Notes under the pieces: generated by a model
The model's database searches: none
What the model saw: the letters and a program-made list of their open reading frames with translations, nothing else
What the model was told of the DNA's origin: nothing
In this document: piece by piece, positions 34,046 through 43,171 of the stretch
Layout of the letters: every line of letters begins with the position of its first letter
Numbering within the stretch: position 1 is the first letter of the stretch
Made by a program: the position numbers and the translations under genes
Origin: an uncultured Christensenellaceae bacterium
Lineage (GTDB): Bacteria; Bacillota; Clostridia; Christensenellales; UBA3700
Length of the DNA stretch: 64,000 nucleotides
Reading direction: 5' to 3'
Assembly: GCA_944380295.1 (NCBI GenBank)
Contig: CALWHE010000001.1
Span: 65,172-129,171 of the forward strand

Positions 34046-35088
34046 AGACGTTGCGCGTAGGGCTGGGAGAGCGCAGTTACGATATCCTCATCGAACGCGG
34101 CATATTGCGCCGCGCCGGCGAATTTGTCGCTTCCAAGGGCGGCAAGGCGATGGTGATAACGGATTCCAACGTGGCGCCCCTTTACTTGGGCACGGTGGCG
34201 GAGTCTTTGCGCGGCGCGGGGCTGCAAGTGCGTTCCGTGACCATGCCGGCGGGGGAGAAGAGCAAATCTTTTTCCTCTCTGCCGCGCCTTTATTCGCTGG
34301 CGCTCGACTTCGGGCTGACGCGCTCGGACGTGGTGGTCACGCTGGGCGGCGGCGTTGTGGGCGATCTGGGCGGCTTTATGGCGGCGACCTATATGCGCGG
34401 CGTGCGGTTCGTGCAGATACCCACCTCGCTCCTGGCGCAGGTAGACAGCTCCGTGGGCGGCAAAGTGGGCGTGGATCTGCCGGAAGGGAAAAACCTGGCG
34501 GGAGCTTTCCATCAGCCCGCCTGCGTGCTCATCGACCCGGACGTTTTGGACACCCTGCCGCCTTATTACGTGGCTGACGGCATGGGCGAAGTGATCAAAT
34601 ACGGCTGCATAAAAGACAGGGCGCTCTTTGAAACTCTGGAAGAGATAAACGGGGACAGAGAGCGGCTTTTTGAACATATAGAGCAAATAATTTACACCTG
34701 CGTGGATATCAAGCGCCTGGTGGTGGAGCGTGACGAAAGGGAGAGCGGAGAGCGCAAACTGCTCAATTTCGGACACACATACGGCCACGCGCTGGAAAAG
34801 ATCCGTCATTACGAGCTTTCGCACGGCGCGGCGGTGGCGGCAGGCATGGAGCATATCACGCGCATATCCGAAAGCCGCGGACAAACGGTCCCCGGCTGTG
34901 CGGAGCGTATCGGCAGGGTGTGCCGCGCCTTCGGGCTGGACTTGCAGGCGCGGGCGGACATCGATGAGATCGTCGCCGCCGTGCGTAACGACAAAAAATC
35001 CTCGGGCGAGGGGTTGGACGTGGTGCTGCTGCACGATATCGGCAGCGCTTACACCTTCCGCACCACGCCCGAATATTTCAGAGGTTGA
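34042..35088 (+). CDS. aroB: 3-dehydroquinate synthase
   Basis: NAD- and metal-dependent cyclisation of DAHP to 3-dehydroquinate. The 348-residue protein carries LGGGVVGDLGGFMAATYMRG, the dinucleotide-binding and catalytic region, QVDSSVGGKVGVD, and the zinc ligands in GEVIKYG, FGHTYGHALE and SHGAAVAAGM. ATG 34042 overlaps the aroF stop by 4 nt; the frame is open further upstream within aroF but that is a shadow. Confidence 0.95.
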   Translation: MKTLRVGLGERSYDILIERGILRRAGEFVASKGGKAMVITDSNVAPLYLGTVAESLRGAGLQVRSVTMPAGEKSKSFSSLPRLYSLALDFGLTRSDVVVTLGGGVVGDLGGFMAATYMRGVRFVQIPTSLLAQVDSSVGGKVGVDLPEGKNLAGAFHQPACVLIDPDVLDTLPPYYVADGMGEVIKYGCIKDRALFETLEEINGDRERLFEHIEQIIYTCVDIKRLVVERDERESGERKLLNFGHTYGHALEKIRHYELSHGAAVAAGMEHITRISESRGQTVPGCAERIGRVCRAFGLDLQARADIDEIVAAVRNDKKSSGEGLDVVLLHDIGSAYTFRTTPEYFRG

Positions 35089-35089
35089 G

Positions 35090-36352
35090 ATGAAAGCCAT
35101 CGTCTATCCTTCACGTTTGAGCGGCAGCGTGCGCGTGCCTGCGTCCAAGAGTTTTGCACACAGGGCGCTCATCTGCGCCGCCTTGGCGCCGGGCGAGAGC
35201 AGGATACGCTGTCCGCAGCTGAACGACGATATCCGCGCCACCATGCGCGCCGTCGCCGCGCTGGGCGCCAAGGTCACGCAAAGCGGCGAAGAGCTGGTCG
35301 TGCGCGGCATAAGCGGCAGAGTGAAAGAGGACGTGGTCATTGACTGCGGCGAATCCGGCTCCACGCTGCGCTTTATCCTGCCCGTTGCCTTAACGCTTTG
35401 CGACGGGTATGTCAGAGTGGTGGGCGGCGGCAAACTGGGCGTGCGCCCGCTGGACGAATATTTCCGCATTTTCGACGCGCAGGGCATATATTACCGCAAC
35501 AACAGCGGGCTTTGCGGCTTGGATCTGACCGTGCGCGGCGACCTTATCGCGGATGATTTCGAGCTGGAGGGCAACATCAGTTCGCAATTTGTCAGCGGAC
35601 TGCTGCTTGCCTGTCCGCGCCTTGCCTATGACAGCACCGTCAGCCTGGACAAGCCGCTCGAATCCAAAGATTATGTGCGCATGACCATGGACGTGCAGGA
35701 AAAATACGGCGTGACCGCTTCTTACGATCCGCTGCGGCGCAAGTTCACCGTGTTCGGCGCGCAGCAATACGATTCCGCGCCTTATGCGGAAAAGCCCTTC
35801 GAGGTGGAGGGCGACTGGTCGCAGGCGGCGTTTTTCTGTTTGGCGCGCGCCCTGGGGCACGACGTGCGCGTGACGGGCGTGAGTCCGCTCTCCGTGCAGG
35901 GCGACAGGGTGATGGCGGACATGCTGAACATGCTCAAAGCCGTGCCGGCGGAGCGCATGCTCACGCTGGACGTGAAAAACGTGCCCGACATCGTGCCCGC
36001 GCTCTCCGTGGCGTGCGCGCTGCGCAAAGGCGGCACGCACATCGTCAACGCCGGCAGGCTGCGCATAAAGGAATGCGACCGTCTTGCCGCCACCGCGGAG
36101 GGGCTGAACGCGCTGGGCGCCAAGGTCAAAGAGGGCAAAGACGATCTGTTTTTCGACGGCGTGGAGAAGCTCGCCGGCGGCGCGGAGATCAAGGACTATC
36201 ACGATCACCGCATGGTGATGGCGTTTGCCGTGGCAGCCACCGTGTGTGAAAAAGAGGTGGTCATCAACGGCTGTGAAAGCGTAAGCAAATCTTACCCCGA
36301 CTTTTTCGAGGATATGAAAAAGCTGGGGGCAAAATTCCGGATAGAGGTGTGA
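35090..36352 (+). CDS. aroA: 3-phosphoshikimate 1-carboxyvinyltransferase (EPSP synthase)
   Basis: Transfers the enolpyruvyl group of PEP to shikimate 3-phosphate. The 420-residue protein has the duplicated inside-out barrel. Recognisable parts are PASKSFAHRALICAAL (substrate lysine), DCGESGSTLRFILP, LDKPLESKDYVRMT, VEGDWSQAAFF and the C-terminal DYHDHRMVMAFA. The position after the LDC-type motif reads GESGSTLR where many enzymes have GNAGTAMR, a feature of divergent Bacillota enzymes. ATG 35090 is 1 nt after the aroB stop. Confidence 0.95.
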   Translation: MKAIVYPSRLSGSVRVPASKSFAHRALICAALAPGESRIRCPQLNDDIRATMRAVAALGAKVTQSGEELVVRGISGRVKEDVVIDCGESGSTLRFILPVALTLCDGYVRVVGGGKLGVRPLDEYFRIFDAQGIYYRNNSGLCGLDLTVRGDLIADDFELEGNISSQFVSGLLLACPRLAYDSTVSLDKPLESKDYVRMTMDVQEKYGVTASYDPLRRKFTVFGAQQYDSAPYAEKPFEVEGDWSQAAFFCLARALGHDVRVTGVSPLSVQGDRVMADMLNMLKAVPAERMLTLDVKNVPDIVPALSVACALRKGGTHIVNAGRLRIKECDRLAATAEGLNALGAKVKEGKDDLFFDGVEKLAGGAEIKDYHDHRMVMAFAVAATVCEKEVVINGCESVSKSYPDFFEDMKKLGAKFRIEV

Positions 36353-36353
36353 T

Positions 36354-37415
36354 ATGAGCGCAACTTGGGGAGAAAAATTCAAAGTTACCGTCTTTGGCGA
36401 ATCTCACGGCGCGGCGATAGGCGCGGTGATAGAGGGCTTACCCGCCGGTTTCAGACCGGACTTTGCCGCGGTAGACGCCATGATGGCGCGCCGCAGCGCC
36501 AAGGGCAAGGAAAAGATGGCGACCGCCAGAGCGGAAGGGGACGAATACGAAGTGCTCTCCGGGCTGTTCAACGGCTGCGCCACGGGCACGCCGCTGTGCG
36601 TTGTCATTCGCAATAAAGATACGCATTCGCCCGATTACGAGCGCATGCGTTATCTGATGCGCCCCGGTCACAGCGATTGGGGCTATTACGTCAAAGAGGG
36701 CGGCTTCAACGATTATCGCGGCGGAGGTCACTCCTCGGGCAGGCTGACGGCGCCGCTGGTGTTTGCGGGCGCTTTGGCGGCGCAGCTGCTGGCGCAAAAG
36801 GGCGTGAGAGTGGGCGCGCATATCGCGGAGATAGCGGGAGAAGCGGACAGGCGCTTTTCCCCCGTCGCGCCCGAATTGGACGAGGTGAAAGAGTGCGGCA
36901 CGCTGGATAACGCGGCGTGGGAGCGCATGCGCACGGCGATCCTGGCGGCGGCGGAGCAGGGCGACAGCGTGGGCGGAGTGATAGAATGCGCCGTCACCGG
37001 TCTGCCCGCGGGCGTGGGGGAGCCGTTTTTCGACAGCATGGAATCGCGCCTGGCGCACATGCTCTTTTCCGTGCCCGCGGTCAAGGGGGTGCAATTCGGC
37101 AAGGGCTATGCGCTCACGCGCATGCGCGGCAGCGAGGCGAACGATCCCTTCCGCATGAGCGGCGGCAAGGTGGTCACCGCCACCAACAATAACGGCGGGA
37201 TATTGGGCGGCATCAGCACGGGTATGCCCGTGCTCTTCGATGTGGCGATCAAGCCCACCTCTTCCATATTTTTGCCGCAGGATACGGTGGACGTGCAAAA
37301 GATGGAAAACGCGCGCTTGCAGGTGCGGGGCAGGCATGACGCCTGCATCGCCGTGCGTGCGGCGGCGGTGATAGAAGCGGCGGCGGCGATCGCCGTGTGC
37401 GATATGGTGAAGTGA
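36354..37415 (+). CDS. aroC: Chorismate synthase
   Basis: FMN-dependent 1,4-elimination of phosphate from EPSP to give chorismate. The 353-residue protein shows GESHGAAIGAVIEGLPAG at the N-terminus, RPGHSDWGYYVKEGGFNDYR with the active-site His and FMN-binding residues, GGGHSSGRLTAPLV, and TNNNGGILGGISTGMP, and ends in RGRHDACIAVRAAAVIEA. The second signature reads YRGGGHSSGRLTA where the common form is YRGGGRSSARET, as in other clostridial members. pheA starts in its stop codon (TGATG). Confidence 0.95.
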   Translation: MSATWGEKFKVTVFGESHGAAIGAVIEGLPAGFRPDFAAVDAMMARRSAKGKEKMATARAEGDEYEVLSGLFNGCATGTPLCVVIRNKDTHSPDYERMRYLMRPGHSDWGYYVKEGGFNDYRGGGHSSGRLTAPLVFAGALAAQLLAQKGVRVGAHIAEIAGEADRRFSPVAPELDEVKECGTLDNAAWERMRTAILAAAEQGDSVGGVIECAVTGLPAGVGEPFFDSMESRLAHMLFSVPAVKGVQFGKGYALTRMRGSEANDPFRMSGGKVVTATNNNGGILGGISTGMPVLFDVAIKPTSSIFLPQDTVDVQKMENARLQVRGRHDACIAVRAAAVIEAAAAIAVCDMVK

Positions 37416-38536
37416 TGGACGAGCTGGAAAAGGCGAGAGAGGAAATAGACGAAATAGACGCGCAGCTGGTGCCGCTGTTCGAGCGGCGCATGCGCTGCGG
37501 AGAAGCCGTGGCGCGCGCCAAAGCCGCCTCCGGGGACAAGACGATATACCGTCCGCAGCGTGAAGCGCAGGTGTTGGAGAAGGCGGAAGCGGCGCTGCAA
37601 GACAAGCGTTTTTGCGCGCAAGTGCGGCAGTTCATGGGCGCGGTGATGGACATCAATAAGGACTATCAGAAGCGCATCCTCTTCCCCGACAAGGCGGATT
37701 ATCCGCGCGCACAGACTGATATGAACGCCCGCGCGGGATTTTTCGGCGATCCCGGTTCGCATTCGGAGCTTGCCTGCGAAAAGTTTTTCCCGCAGGCATC
37801 GGGGCGCGTGTCCTGTCCCACCTTTAAGGACGTGTTCGAAAAGCTCAAAGACGGCGAGATAAAATACGGCGTGGTGCCGATAGAAAACTCTTCCACAGGC
37901 TCCATCAGCGATGTTTACGATCTGCTCGGCGAATACGACTTTTTCATCGTGGCGGAACGCTGGGAACGCATTCGTCAACACCTGGCGGGCGTGAGCGGCG
38001 CGGATGAAGCGGATGTGAAAGAGGTTTATTCCCACCCGCAGGGCATCCGTCAATGCACGGAATATTTTTCCGACCGCCCGGACATCAAAGCCGTGCCCTT
38101 CGGCAACACGGCAAAAGCGGCGGCATATGTGGCAAAGTGCGGAGAAAAGAGCAAGGCAGCCATCTGTTCGGAAGCGGCGGCGCGCCTTTACGGTTTGCAG
38201 GTGATCGCGCGCGACATCAATTCCCAGAGCGACAATTACACCCGTTTCATCGTCATAGGCAAGCAGATGAGGGCGGGGCACGGCAGTAAAATATCCGTCA
38301 TGTTCACGCTGGGCAACACGCCGGGCGCGCTTTACGGGGTGCTCAGGCACTTTGCCTATAACGGGATAAACCTGACAAAAATGGAATCGCGCCCGCAAAA
38401 GAACAAGCCGGGCGAATACATCTTTTATGTGGACATCTCCGGCAACGCGGAAGAGGCGGAGCGCGCTCTCTCGCAGGTGCGCACGGACTGCGGATATTAC
38501 AAAATGCTGGGAGAATACGAGAGGAGCAGTTTATGA
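37415..38536 (+). CDS. pheA: Bifunctional chorismate mutase/prephenate dehydratase (P-protein)
   Basis: Converts chorismate to prephenate and on to phenylpyruvate. In the 373-residue protein, an AroQ-type helical mutase occupies ~1-90 (REEIDEIDAQLVPLFERRM), the dehydratase ~105-290 (GDPGSHSELACEKFF, PIENSSTGSISDVYDLL, and the catalytic Thr in SDNYTRFIVIG) and an ACT domain ~295-373 (HGSKISVMFTLGNTPGALYG with ESRPQKNKPGEYIFYVDI), the phenylalanine-binding control site. ATG 37415 lies in the aroC stop; an ATG 18 nt upstream is less well placed. Confidence 0.95.
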   Translation: MDELEKAREEIDEIDAQLVPLFERRMRCGEAVARAKAASGDKTIYRPQREAQVLEKAEAALQDKRFCAQVRQFMGAVMDINKDYQKRILFPDKADYPRAQTDMNARAGFFGDPGSHSELACEKFFPQASGRVSCPTFKDVFEKLKDGEIKYGVVPIENSSTGSISDVYDLLGEYDFFIVAERWERIRQHLAGVSGADEADVKEVYSHPQGIRQCTEYFSDRPDIKAVPFGNTAKAAAYVAKCGEKSKAAICSEAAARLYGLQVIARDINSQSDNYTRFIVIGKQMRAGHGSKISVMFTLGNTPGALYGVLRHFAYNGINLTKMESRPQKNKPGEYIFYVDISGNAEEAERALSQVRTDCGYYKMLGEYERSSL

Positions 38537-39837
38537 AGAGATATTGCGTGATAGGAGAAAAGCTGCCGCACACCATGTCGCCGCAGATCCACCGCATGTT
38601 TTTCGACATCAAGGGGGAAGAGGGCGAATACGGCGTGCGCGAGTTCACGCGCGAGCAGATAAAAAACGCGCGTGCGGAGCTTTTGCGATACGACGGGGTG
38701 AACGTCACCGTGCCTTACAAGCAGACGGTCATGCCGCTGCTTGACGAGATCAGCGCGGAAGCGCGGCATATCGGCGCGGTGAACACGATAAAAAACGTCG
38801 GCGGCAGACTGGTGGGATACAACACAGACCCTTACGGTTTCACCGCCATGCTGAAAAAGAACGGCGTAAACGTCAAGGGCAAAAAAGCGGTGGTGCTGGG
38901 CAGCGGCGGCGCGGCAAGATCGGTGCTTTACGCGCTCAAAGAGCTGGGCGCGCAAGTCACTTACGTGCGCAGAGATGAGGACGAAGAGCTTGAAGGCTAC
39001 GAATATATCACTTATCCGCAGCTTGAAGAGAGCGGCAGCGGCTGTCTTTTGGTCAACACCACGCCTTTGGGCATGTATCCGCACGAGGAAGGCTGCGCCG
39101 TTTCCGAGCAGGTGTTCACGCGCTTTGAAGCGGCGGCGGATGTGGTCTACAATCCGGTGATGACCACCTTTGTGCGCCGAGCGCTCAAAGCGGGCGGACG
39201 CGCGTTCAGCGGACTTTACATGCTGGTGGCGCAAGCCATGGGCTCGCAGGGCATATGGCGCGGAGAAGAGATAGACGTCCAAGATATCGACCCCATATAC
39301 AACGCCTTGCTGCGCGATTACTTTTTGCAAAACGGCGGCAATATTTGGCTCATAGGGTTGATGTCGTGCGGAAAGAGCACGCTGGGCAGGGCGCTGGCGC
39401 GCGAGCAGGGCAAGACCTTTGCGGACGCGGACGAATACACGGAAAAGCTCGCCGGCATGACCATTCCGCAGATGTTTGAGCGCGGCGAGGACTTTTTCCG
39501 CATGTGGGAAACGCGCGCGCTTTTGCAGCTGGCGGAGCAAAAAAACCTGGTGGTGGCGGCAGGCGGCGGCGCGGTCACGCGTGCGGTAAATCGTGACGCC
39601 ATGCGTTCGAGCGGCGTGGTCATCTATGTCAAGCGCAGCGTGGAGAACATCGTGGGGCAGGTGGACTGTTCGGGCAGACCGCTGCTTGCGAGCGGAGCGG
39701 AAAAGCTGTTCGGCATTTACGCCGCGCGCAAGAGCCTTTACGAGGGCTGCGCGCATTTTACGGCGGACAATAACGGCTCCGAACAGGAAGGTTTGGAGAG
39801 GATAAAGGAGATCTTGCATGAAACTGGTGATAATTAA
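38533..39837 (+). CDS. aroE-aroK: Fused shikimate dehydrogenase-shikimate kinase
   Basis: One 434-residue protein covers two consecutive steps. Residues ~1-265 are a shikimate dehydrogenase: SPQIHRMFF, NVTVPYK (catalytic Lys), AVNTI, NTDPYG, the NADP site GSGGAARSVLYAL and VVYNPVMTTF. Residues ~272-434 are a P-loop shikimate kinase: Walker A GLMSCGKST, DADEYTE, EDFFRMWE with the shikimate-binding Arg, and VAAGGGAVT. Separate genes are usual. A fusion in this order allows direct transfer of shikimate, though that is inference. The start overlaps pheA (ATGA) and the end overlaps aroQ by 20 nt. Confidence 0.94.
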   Translation: MKRYCVIGEKLPHTMSPQIHRMFFDIKGEEGEYGVREFTREQIKNARAELLRYDGVNVTVPYKQTVMPLLDEISAEARHIGAVNTIKNVGGRLVGYNTDPYGFTAMLKKNGVNVKGKKAVVLGSGGAARSVLYALKELGAQVTYVRRDEDEELEGYEYITYPQLEESGSGCLLVNTTPLGMYPHEEGCAVSEQVFTRFEAAADVVYNPVMTTFVRRALKAGGRAFSGLYMLVAQAMGSQGIWRGEEIDVQDIDPIYNALLRDYFLQNGGNIWLIGLMSCGKSTLGRALAREQGKTFADADEYTEKLAGMTIPQMFERGEDFFRMWETRALLQLAEQKNLVVAAGGGAVTRAVNRDAMRSSGVVIYVKRSVENIVGQVDCSGRPLLASGAEKLFGIYAARKSLYEGCAHFTADNNGSEQEGLERIKEILHETGDN

Positions 39838-40267
39838 CGGTCCCAACATGAACATGCTGGGCATACGCGAACCGGGCATTTACGGCAACACCACATATGA
39901 CGCGCTTTGCGCAATGATACGCGCATATTGCGCGGAAAAAGGCGTGGAAACGGACTTTTTCCAGAGCAACGGCGAGGGCGAGATCGTCACGCGCATACAC
40001 GAGTGTTACTTTGAAAAGGCAGACGGGATCATCATCAATCCCGCCGCTTACACGCATTACAGTTACGCCATATACGACGCGCTCAAAACCGTGAGTATCC
40101 CCACCGTTGAGGTGCATATTTCCGACATAGAAAAGCGCGAGGACTTCCGCCGCAATTCCGTGATCACGCCCGCCTGTGTGGCGCGTATCGCGGGAGAGGG
40201 CGTGAACGGTTATCTGCATGCCGCGGACATACTCACAAAAAGGTGCGCAAATGGACATCAGGGATAA
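39818..40267 (+). CDS. aroQ: Type II 3-dehydroquinate dehydratase
   Basis: Dehydrates 3-dehydroquinate to 3-dehydroshikimate. The 149-residue subunit of the dodecameric type II enzyme has NGPNMNMLGIREPGIYGNTT (catalytic Tyr of the flexible loop), NPAAYTHYSYAIYDAL, EVHISDI (catalytic His) and FRRNSVITPACV (substrate Arg). Position in the operon is after, not next to, aroB. It overlaps the fused aroE-aroK by 20 nt and tyrA by 17 nt. Confidence 0.95.
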   Translation: MKLVIINGPNMNMLGIREPGIYGNTTYDALCAMIRAYCAEKGVETDFFQSNGEGEIVTRIHECYFEKADGIIINPAAYTHYSYAIYDALKTVSIPTVEVHISDIEKREDFRRNSVITPACVARIAGEGVNGYLHAADILTKRCANGHQG

Positions 40268-41111
40268 AAACATACTCATCGTCGGACTGGGCGTGTTGGG
40301 CGGCTCTTACGCCATGGCGCTGACCGAGGCGGGCTATAAGAACGTTTACGCCGTCAACCGCAGCCGCGCGTCCATAGACAAGGCTTTGGCGGCGGGCGTC
40401 ATCAAAGCCGGCTCCACAGACGTCAGGGACTTTGCCGAAACGGCGGACATCGCCGTCATCGCCGTCTATCCCACGGGCGCGGAAGAGTGCGCGCGCGAAT
40501 TGGGCAGGCTGATGAAAAAAGGCTCGCTGGTCACGGACGTTTTGGGCATAAAGCGTTATTATTCGCAAAAAATAGCGGCGCAGCTGCCCGAATATATCGA
40601 TTACGTGCCCGCGCACCCCATGGCAGGCAGAGAAAAACGCGGCTTGGACTTCGCCTCCGCGCAGGTGTTCAAAGGCGCAAACTTCATCATCACTCCCTTG
40701 GAGCGCACCTCAAAAGAGGGCGCGGCGCAGGTGGAACGGCTGGCGCGCGACATGGGCTTCGGCAACGTGCGCACGCTCACGCCTGCGCGGCACGACGCCG
40801 TGATAGCATACACCTCGCAGTTGCCGCACGCTTTGGCGGTGGCGCTCATCAACAGCGATGAAGAAGACGGACAGACGGGCGAATTTATCGGTGACAGCTT
40901 CCGCGATCTCACGCGCATAGCGGAGATAAACGCCGACCTTTGGCAGGAATTGTTCATCGGCAACCGGGAAAATCTGCTTCAAGCCATCGATTGCTTTACC
41001 GATCAACTCGCGCGGATACGCGAGGCGGTGGATAAAAAGGACGCGCAAAGCCTGAGGGGCATGTTTGAAAAATCTTCCGCGCGCCGCGCCAAACTCATCA
41101 AAAAGAAGTGA
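40251..41111 (+). CDS. tyrA: Prephenate dehydrogenase
   Basis: NAD-dependent oxidative decarboxylation of prephenate to 4-hydroxyphenylpyruvate for tyrosine synthesis. The 286-residue protein has the nucleotide-binding GLGVLGGSYAMAL, catalytic-region HPMAGREKRG and TSQLPHALAVAL. It is the short form without the C-terminal ACT domain seen in Bacillus TyrA, so tyrosine feedback, if any, must act otherwise. ATG 40251 follows AAAGGTG. It is the last gene of the shikimate operon and is followed by a terminator. Confidence 0.93.
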   Translation: MDIRDKNILIVGLGVLGGSYAMALTEAGYKNVYAVNRSRASIDKALAAGVIKAGSTDVRDFAETADIAVIAVYPTGAEECARELGRLMKKGSLVTDVLGIKRYYSQKIAAQLPEYIDYVPAHPMAGREKRGLDFASAQVFKGANFIITPLERTSKEGAAQVERLARDMGFGNVRTLTPARHDAVIAYTSQLPHALAVALINSDEEDGQTGEFIGDSFRDLTRIAEINADLWQELFIGNRENLLQAIDCFTDQLARIREAVDKKDAQSLRGMFEKSSARRAKLIKKK

Positions 41112-41132
41112 CCTTATTTTAATAAAGCTAGG

Positions 41133-41164
41133 GCGCCTCCGAAACCTGTCGGCGGCGCTTTTTT
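41133..41164 (+). terminator. Terminator of the shikimate operon
   Basis: GCGCC-T-CCGA...TCGG-C-GGCGC (41133-41142 with 41149-41158, one internal T/C mismatch) is followed by six T, 21 nt after the tyrA stop. Confidence 0.8.
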
Positions 41165-41198
41165 CATGTCCGCGCTTTTGCGGCGCCGCGCCTTTGCC

Positions 41199-41227
41199 GT
41201 ATATAAGTTTTTTCCCGGCGCAAAATA
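41199..41227 (+). promoter_or_regulatory. Candidate forespore (sigma-G/F) promoter of the spoVA operon
   Basis: GTATA (41199-41203), 17-nt spacer, CAAAATA (41221-41227) fits the forespore sigma-G pattern (-35 GHATR, -10 CATNNTA) except for one base. spoVA operons are sigma-G dependent in Bacillus. A normal sigma-A promoter is not evident. Confidence 0.45.
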
Positions 41228-41324
41228 AGTATATGGAAAAAACATCTCTCGCGCCCTTCGAGCGCGGAAAAAATCCGGAAGACACGGAAATAAGGCGCAA
41301 ACCGCCGCTGTTGAAAGAGGACAG

Positions 41325-41771
41325 ATGATGGACGGCAAGGCTTATTGCGAGTATGTGAGCAAAACCGCGCCGCGCACCGCCGAGCTGAAAACGCTGCTGG
41401 CGGCGTTTTGTGTGGGCGGCGTCATCTGCATGCTGGGGCAGGGGTTTACCGATCTTTACGCCTACCTGCTGCCGCAGGCGGAAGAGAGCCTGGTGGGCAG
41501 TCTGACTTCCATGACCATGATCTTTTTGGGCGCTCTCTTCACGGGCTTGGGGATATATGACAAGATAGGCAGCGTGGCGGGCGCGGGCAGCATCGTGCCC
41601 ATCACCGGCTTTGCCAATTCCATCGCCTCTCCCGCCATGGAGTTCCGCAAAGAAGGCATCGTCTTCGGGCTGATGGCAAAGATGTTCGTCATCGCCGGAC
41701 CGGTCATCGTCACGGGCGTGGTGTCGTCTGTGATAGTGGGCGTGATTTATCGCGTTATCGCGGTGGCATAG
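41325..41771 (+). CDS. spoVAC: Stage V sporulation protein AC
   Basis: A 148-residue membrane protein, a component of the forespore inner-membrane channel that takes up dipicolinic acid during sporulation and releases it at germination; SpoVAC behaves as a mechanosensitive channel in Bacillus. Family features seen are the N-terminal YCEYVSKTAPRT, four TM segments, and GAGSIVPITGFANSIASPAMEF with KEGIVFGLMAKMF. The start is one of two adjacent ATGs at 41325/41328 after GAGGACAG. It is the first of three genes, the usual clostridial spoVAC-AD-AE set. Confidence 0.95.
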   Translation: MMDGKAYCEYVSKTAPRTAELKTLLAAFCVGGVICMLGQGFTDLYAYLLPQAEESLVGSLTSMTMIFLGALFTGLGIYDKIGSVAGAGSIVPITGFANSIASPAMEFRKEGIVFGLMAKMFVIAGPVIVTGVVSSVIVGVIYRVIAVA

Positions 41772-41787
41772 CCGCACAGGAGAGAAA

Positions 41788-42792
41788 ATGAGGATAGGAA
41801 AACACACTTTTGCCCCGAACGGCGGCGTGTATGTCGTCAACACCGCTTCCATTGCCGGACCCAACGAGGGGCGCGGCAGATACGGCAGTTATTACGACGC
41901 CGTGCTCGTCGACCACGACTGGGACTGCAAAACGCACGAAAAGACGGAGATAAAAATGCACAAATACGCCATAGAACAGGTAATAGAAAAAAGCGGTCTG
42001 GGGCGCGAGGAGATAGACTGCATCGTGGGCGGAGATCTGCTCAACCAGTTGGTGGCGTCAACTTTTGCCGCACGGGAGTTTGAAATACCCTGCCTGGGCG
42101 TATACAGCGCCTGCGCGTCTTTCGGAGAAGCGCTGGCGGTGAGTTCTTTTTTGCTGGGCGGCGGCAATATGGACAACGTGGTGTGCTGCACCGGTTCGCA
42201 CTTCGGCGCGGTGGAGCGGCAATTCCGTTATCCCTTGGAGCTGGGCACTCAGCCCGCGCCTTCTTCGCAATATACGGTCACGGCGGCGGGTGCGGCGCTT
42301 TTGAGCACGAAAAAAAGACAGGGCGTGCCGCGCCTTGAAATGTGCACGGTAGGCAAGATAGTGGACTTCCACATCTGCGACGCCAACAATATGGGCGCCG
42401 CCATGGCGCCCGCGGCGGCGGACACCATCCTCACGCACCTCAAAGACAGCGGGCGCGGCGAGGACTATTACGACTATATCTTCACGGGCGATCTGGGCAA
42501 ATATGGTAGAGAAACGCTGCACTATCTGTGCAAAAAGCAGGGGTTCGACCTTTCCGGCTGTCTGAACGACTGCGGCGCGCTCATCTTTGCCGATGAACAA
42601 AAGGATATGCAGGGCGGTTCGGGCGCGGGCTGTTTGGCGGCGGTGTTCTGCTCTTACATTTACAAGGAAATGTGCGCGGGCAGCATGAAAAAAGTGCTGC
42701 TGGTGCCCACGGGCGCCCTGCTGTCCAAAGGCTCTTCTCTGCAAGGAGAGAGCATACCCGGGATCGCGCACGCCGTGGCTTTGGAGATCTGA
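41788..42792 (+). CDS. spoVAD: Stage V sporulation protein AD
   Basis: A 334-residue thiolase-fold protein that binds dipicolinic acid and works with SpoVAC and SpoVAE. Sequence signs are SIAGPNEGRGRYGSYYDAVL, GGDLLNQLVASTFAAREF, YSACASFGEAL around the thiolase-type cysteine, CCTGSHFGAVERQFR, and the C-terminal VPTGALLSKGSSLQGESIPG. The length is normal. AGGAGAG precedes ATG 41788, 16 nt after spoVAC. Confidence 0.96.
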   Translation: MRIGKHTFAPNGGVYVVNTASIAGPNEGRGRYGSYYDAVLVDHDWDCKTHEKTEIKMHKYAIEQVIEKSGLGREEIDCIVGGDLLNQLVASTFAAREFEIPCLGVYSACASFGEALAVSSFLLGGGNMDNVVCCTGSHFGAVERQFRYPLELGTQPAPSSQYTVTAAGAALLSTKKRQGVPRLEMCTVGKIVDFHICDANNMGAAMAPAAADTILTHLKDSGRGEDYYDYIFTGDLGKYGRETLHYLCKKQGFDLSGCLNDCGALIFADEQKDMQGGSGAGCLAAVFCSYIYKEMCAGSMKKVLLVPTGALLSKGSSLQGESIPGIAHAVALEI

Positions 42793-42793
42793 T

Positions 42794-43171
42794 ATGCAGT
42801 GGTGGGAATATTTGCTGAAATACGGAAAAGTGTTCTTGATGGGCGGCGCGGTCTGCTTTATCGGGCAGCTGCTCATCAACCGCACCAAGATGACCTCGGC
42901 AAGGATACTTGTCACCTTTTTGTTGTTGGGCGTGGTCTTGGAAGCTGTCGGCGTTTTTTCGCACATCAAAGAATGGGGCGGCGCGGGCATCACCGTGCCC
43001 ATCACCGGCTTCGGTTCTTCTCTTGCCAAAGGCGCGATAGACGGAAGTAAAATAAGCCTGTTCCACGCCGTCACCTTCGGGCTGGCAAGCGTATCGGCGG
43101 GACTGACCGCGGCGATCGTGTGCGGTTTTTTGGTGGCGCTCATTTTCAAATCAAAACCGAAAAAGCTGTGA
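42794..43171 (+). CDS. spoVAE: Stage V sporulation protein AE(b)
   Basis: A 125-residue membrane protein of the SpoVAE/SpoVAEb family: FLMGGAVCFIGQLLINRTK, then GGAGITVPITGFGSSLAKGA, a motif shared with SpoVAC, with four TM segments. It starts 1 nt after the spoVAD stop. No spoVAF-like germinant-receptor gene follows. Confidence 0.94.
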   Translation: MQWWEYLLKYGKVFLMGGAVCFIGQLLINRTKMTSARILVTFLLLGVVLEAVGVFSHIKEWGGAGITVPITGFGSSLAKGAIDGSKISLFHAVTFGLASVSAGLTAAIVCGFLVALIFKSKPKKL

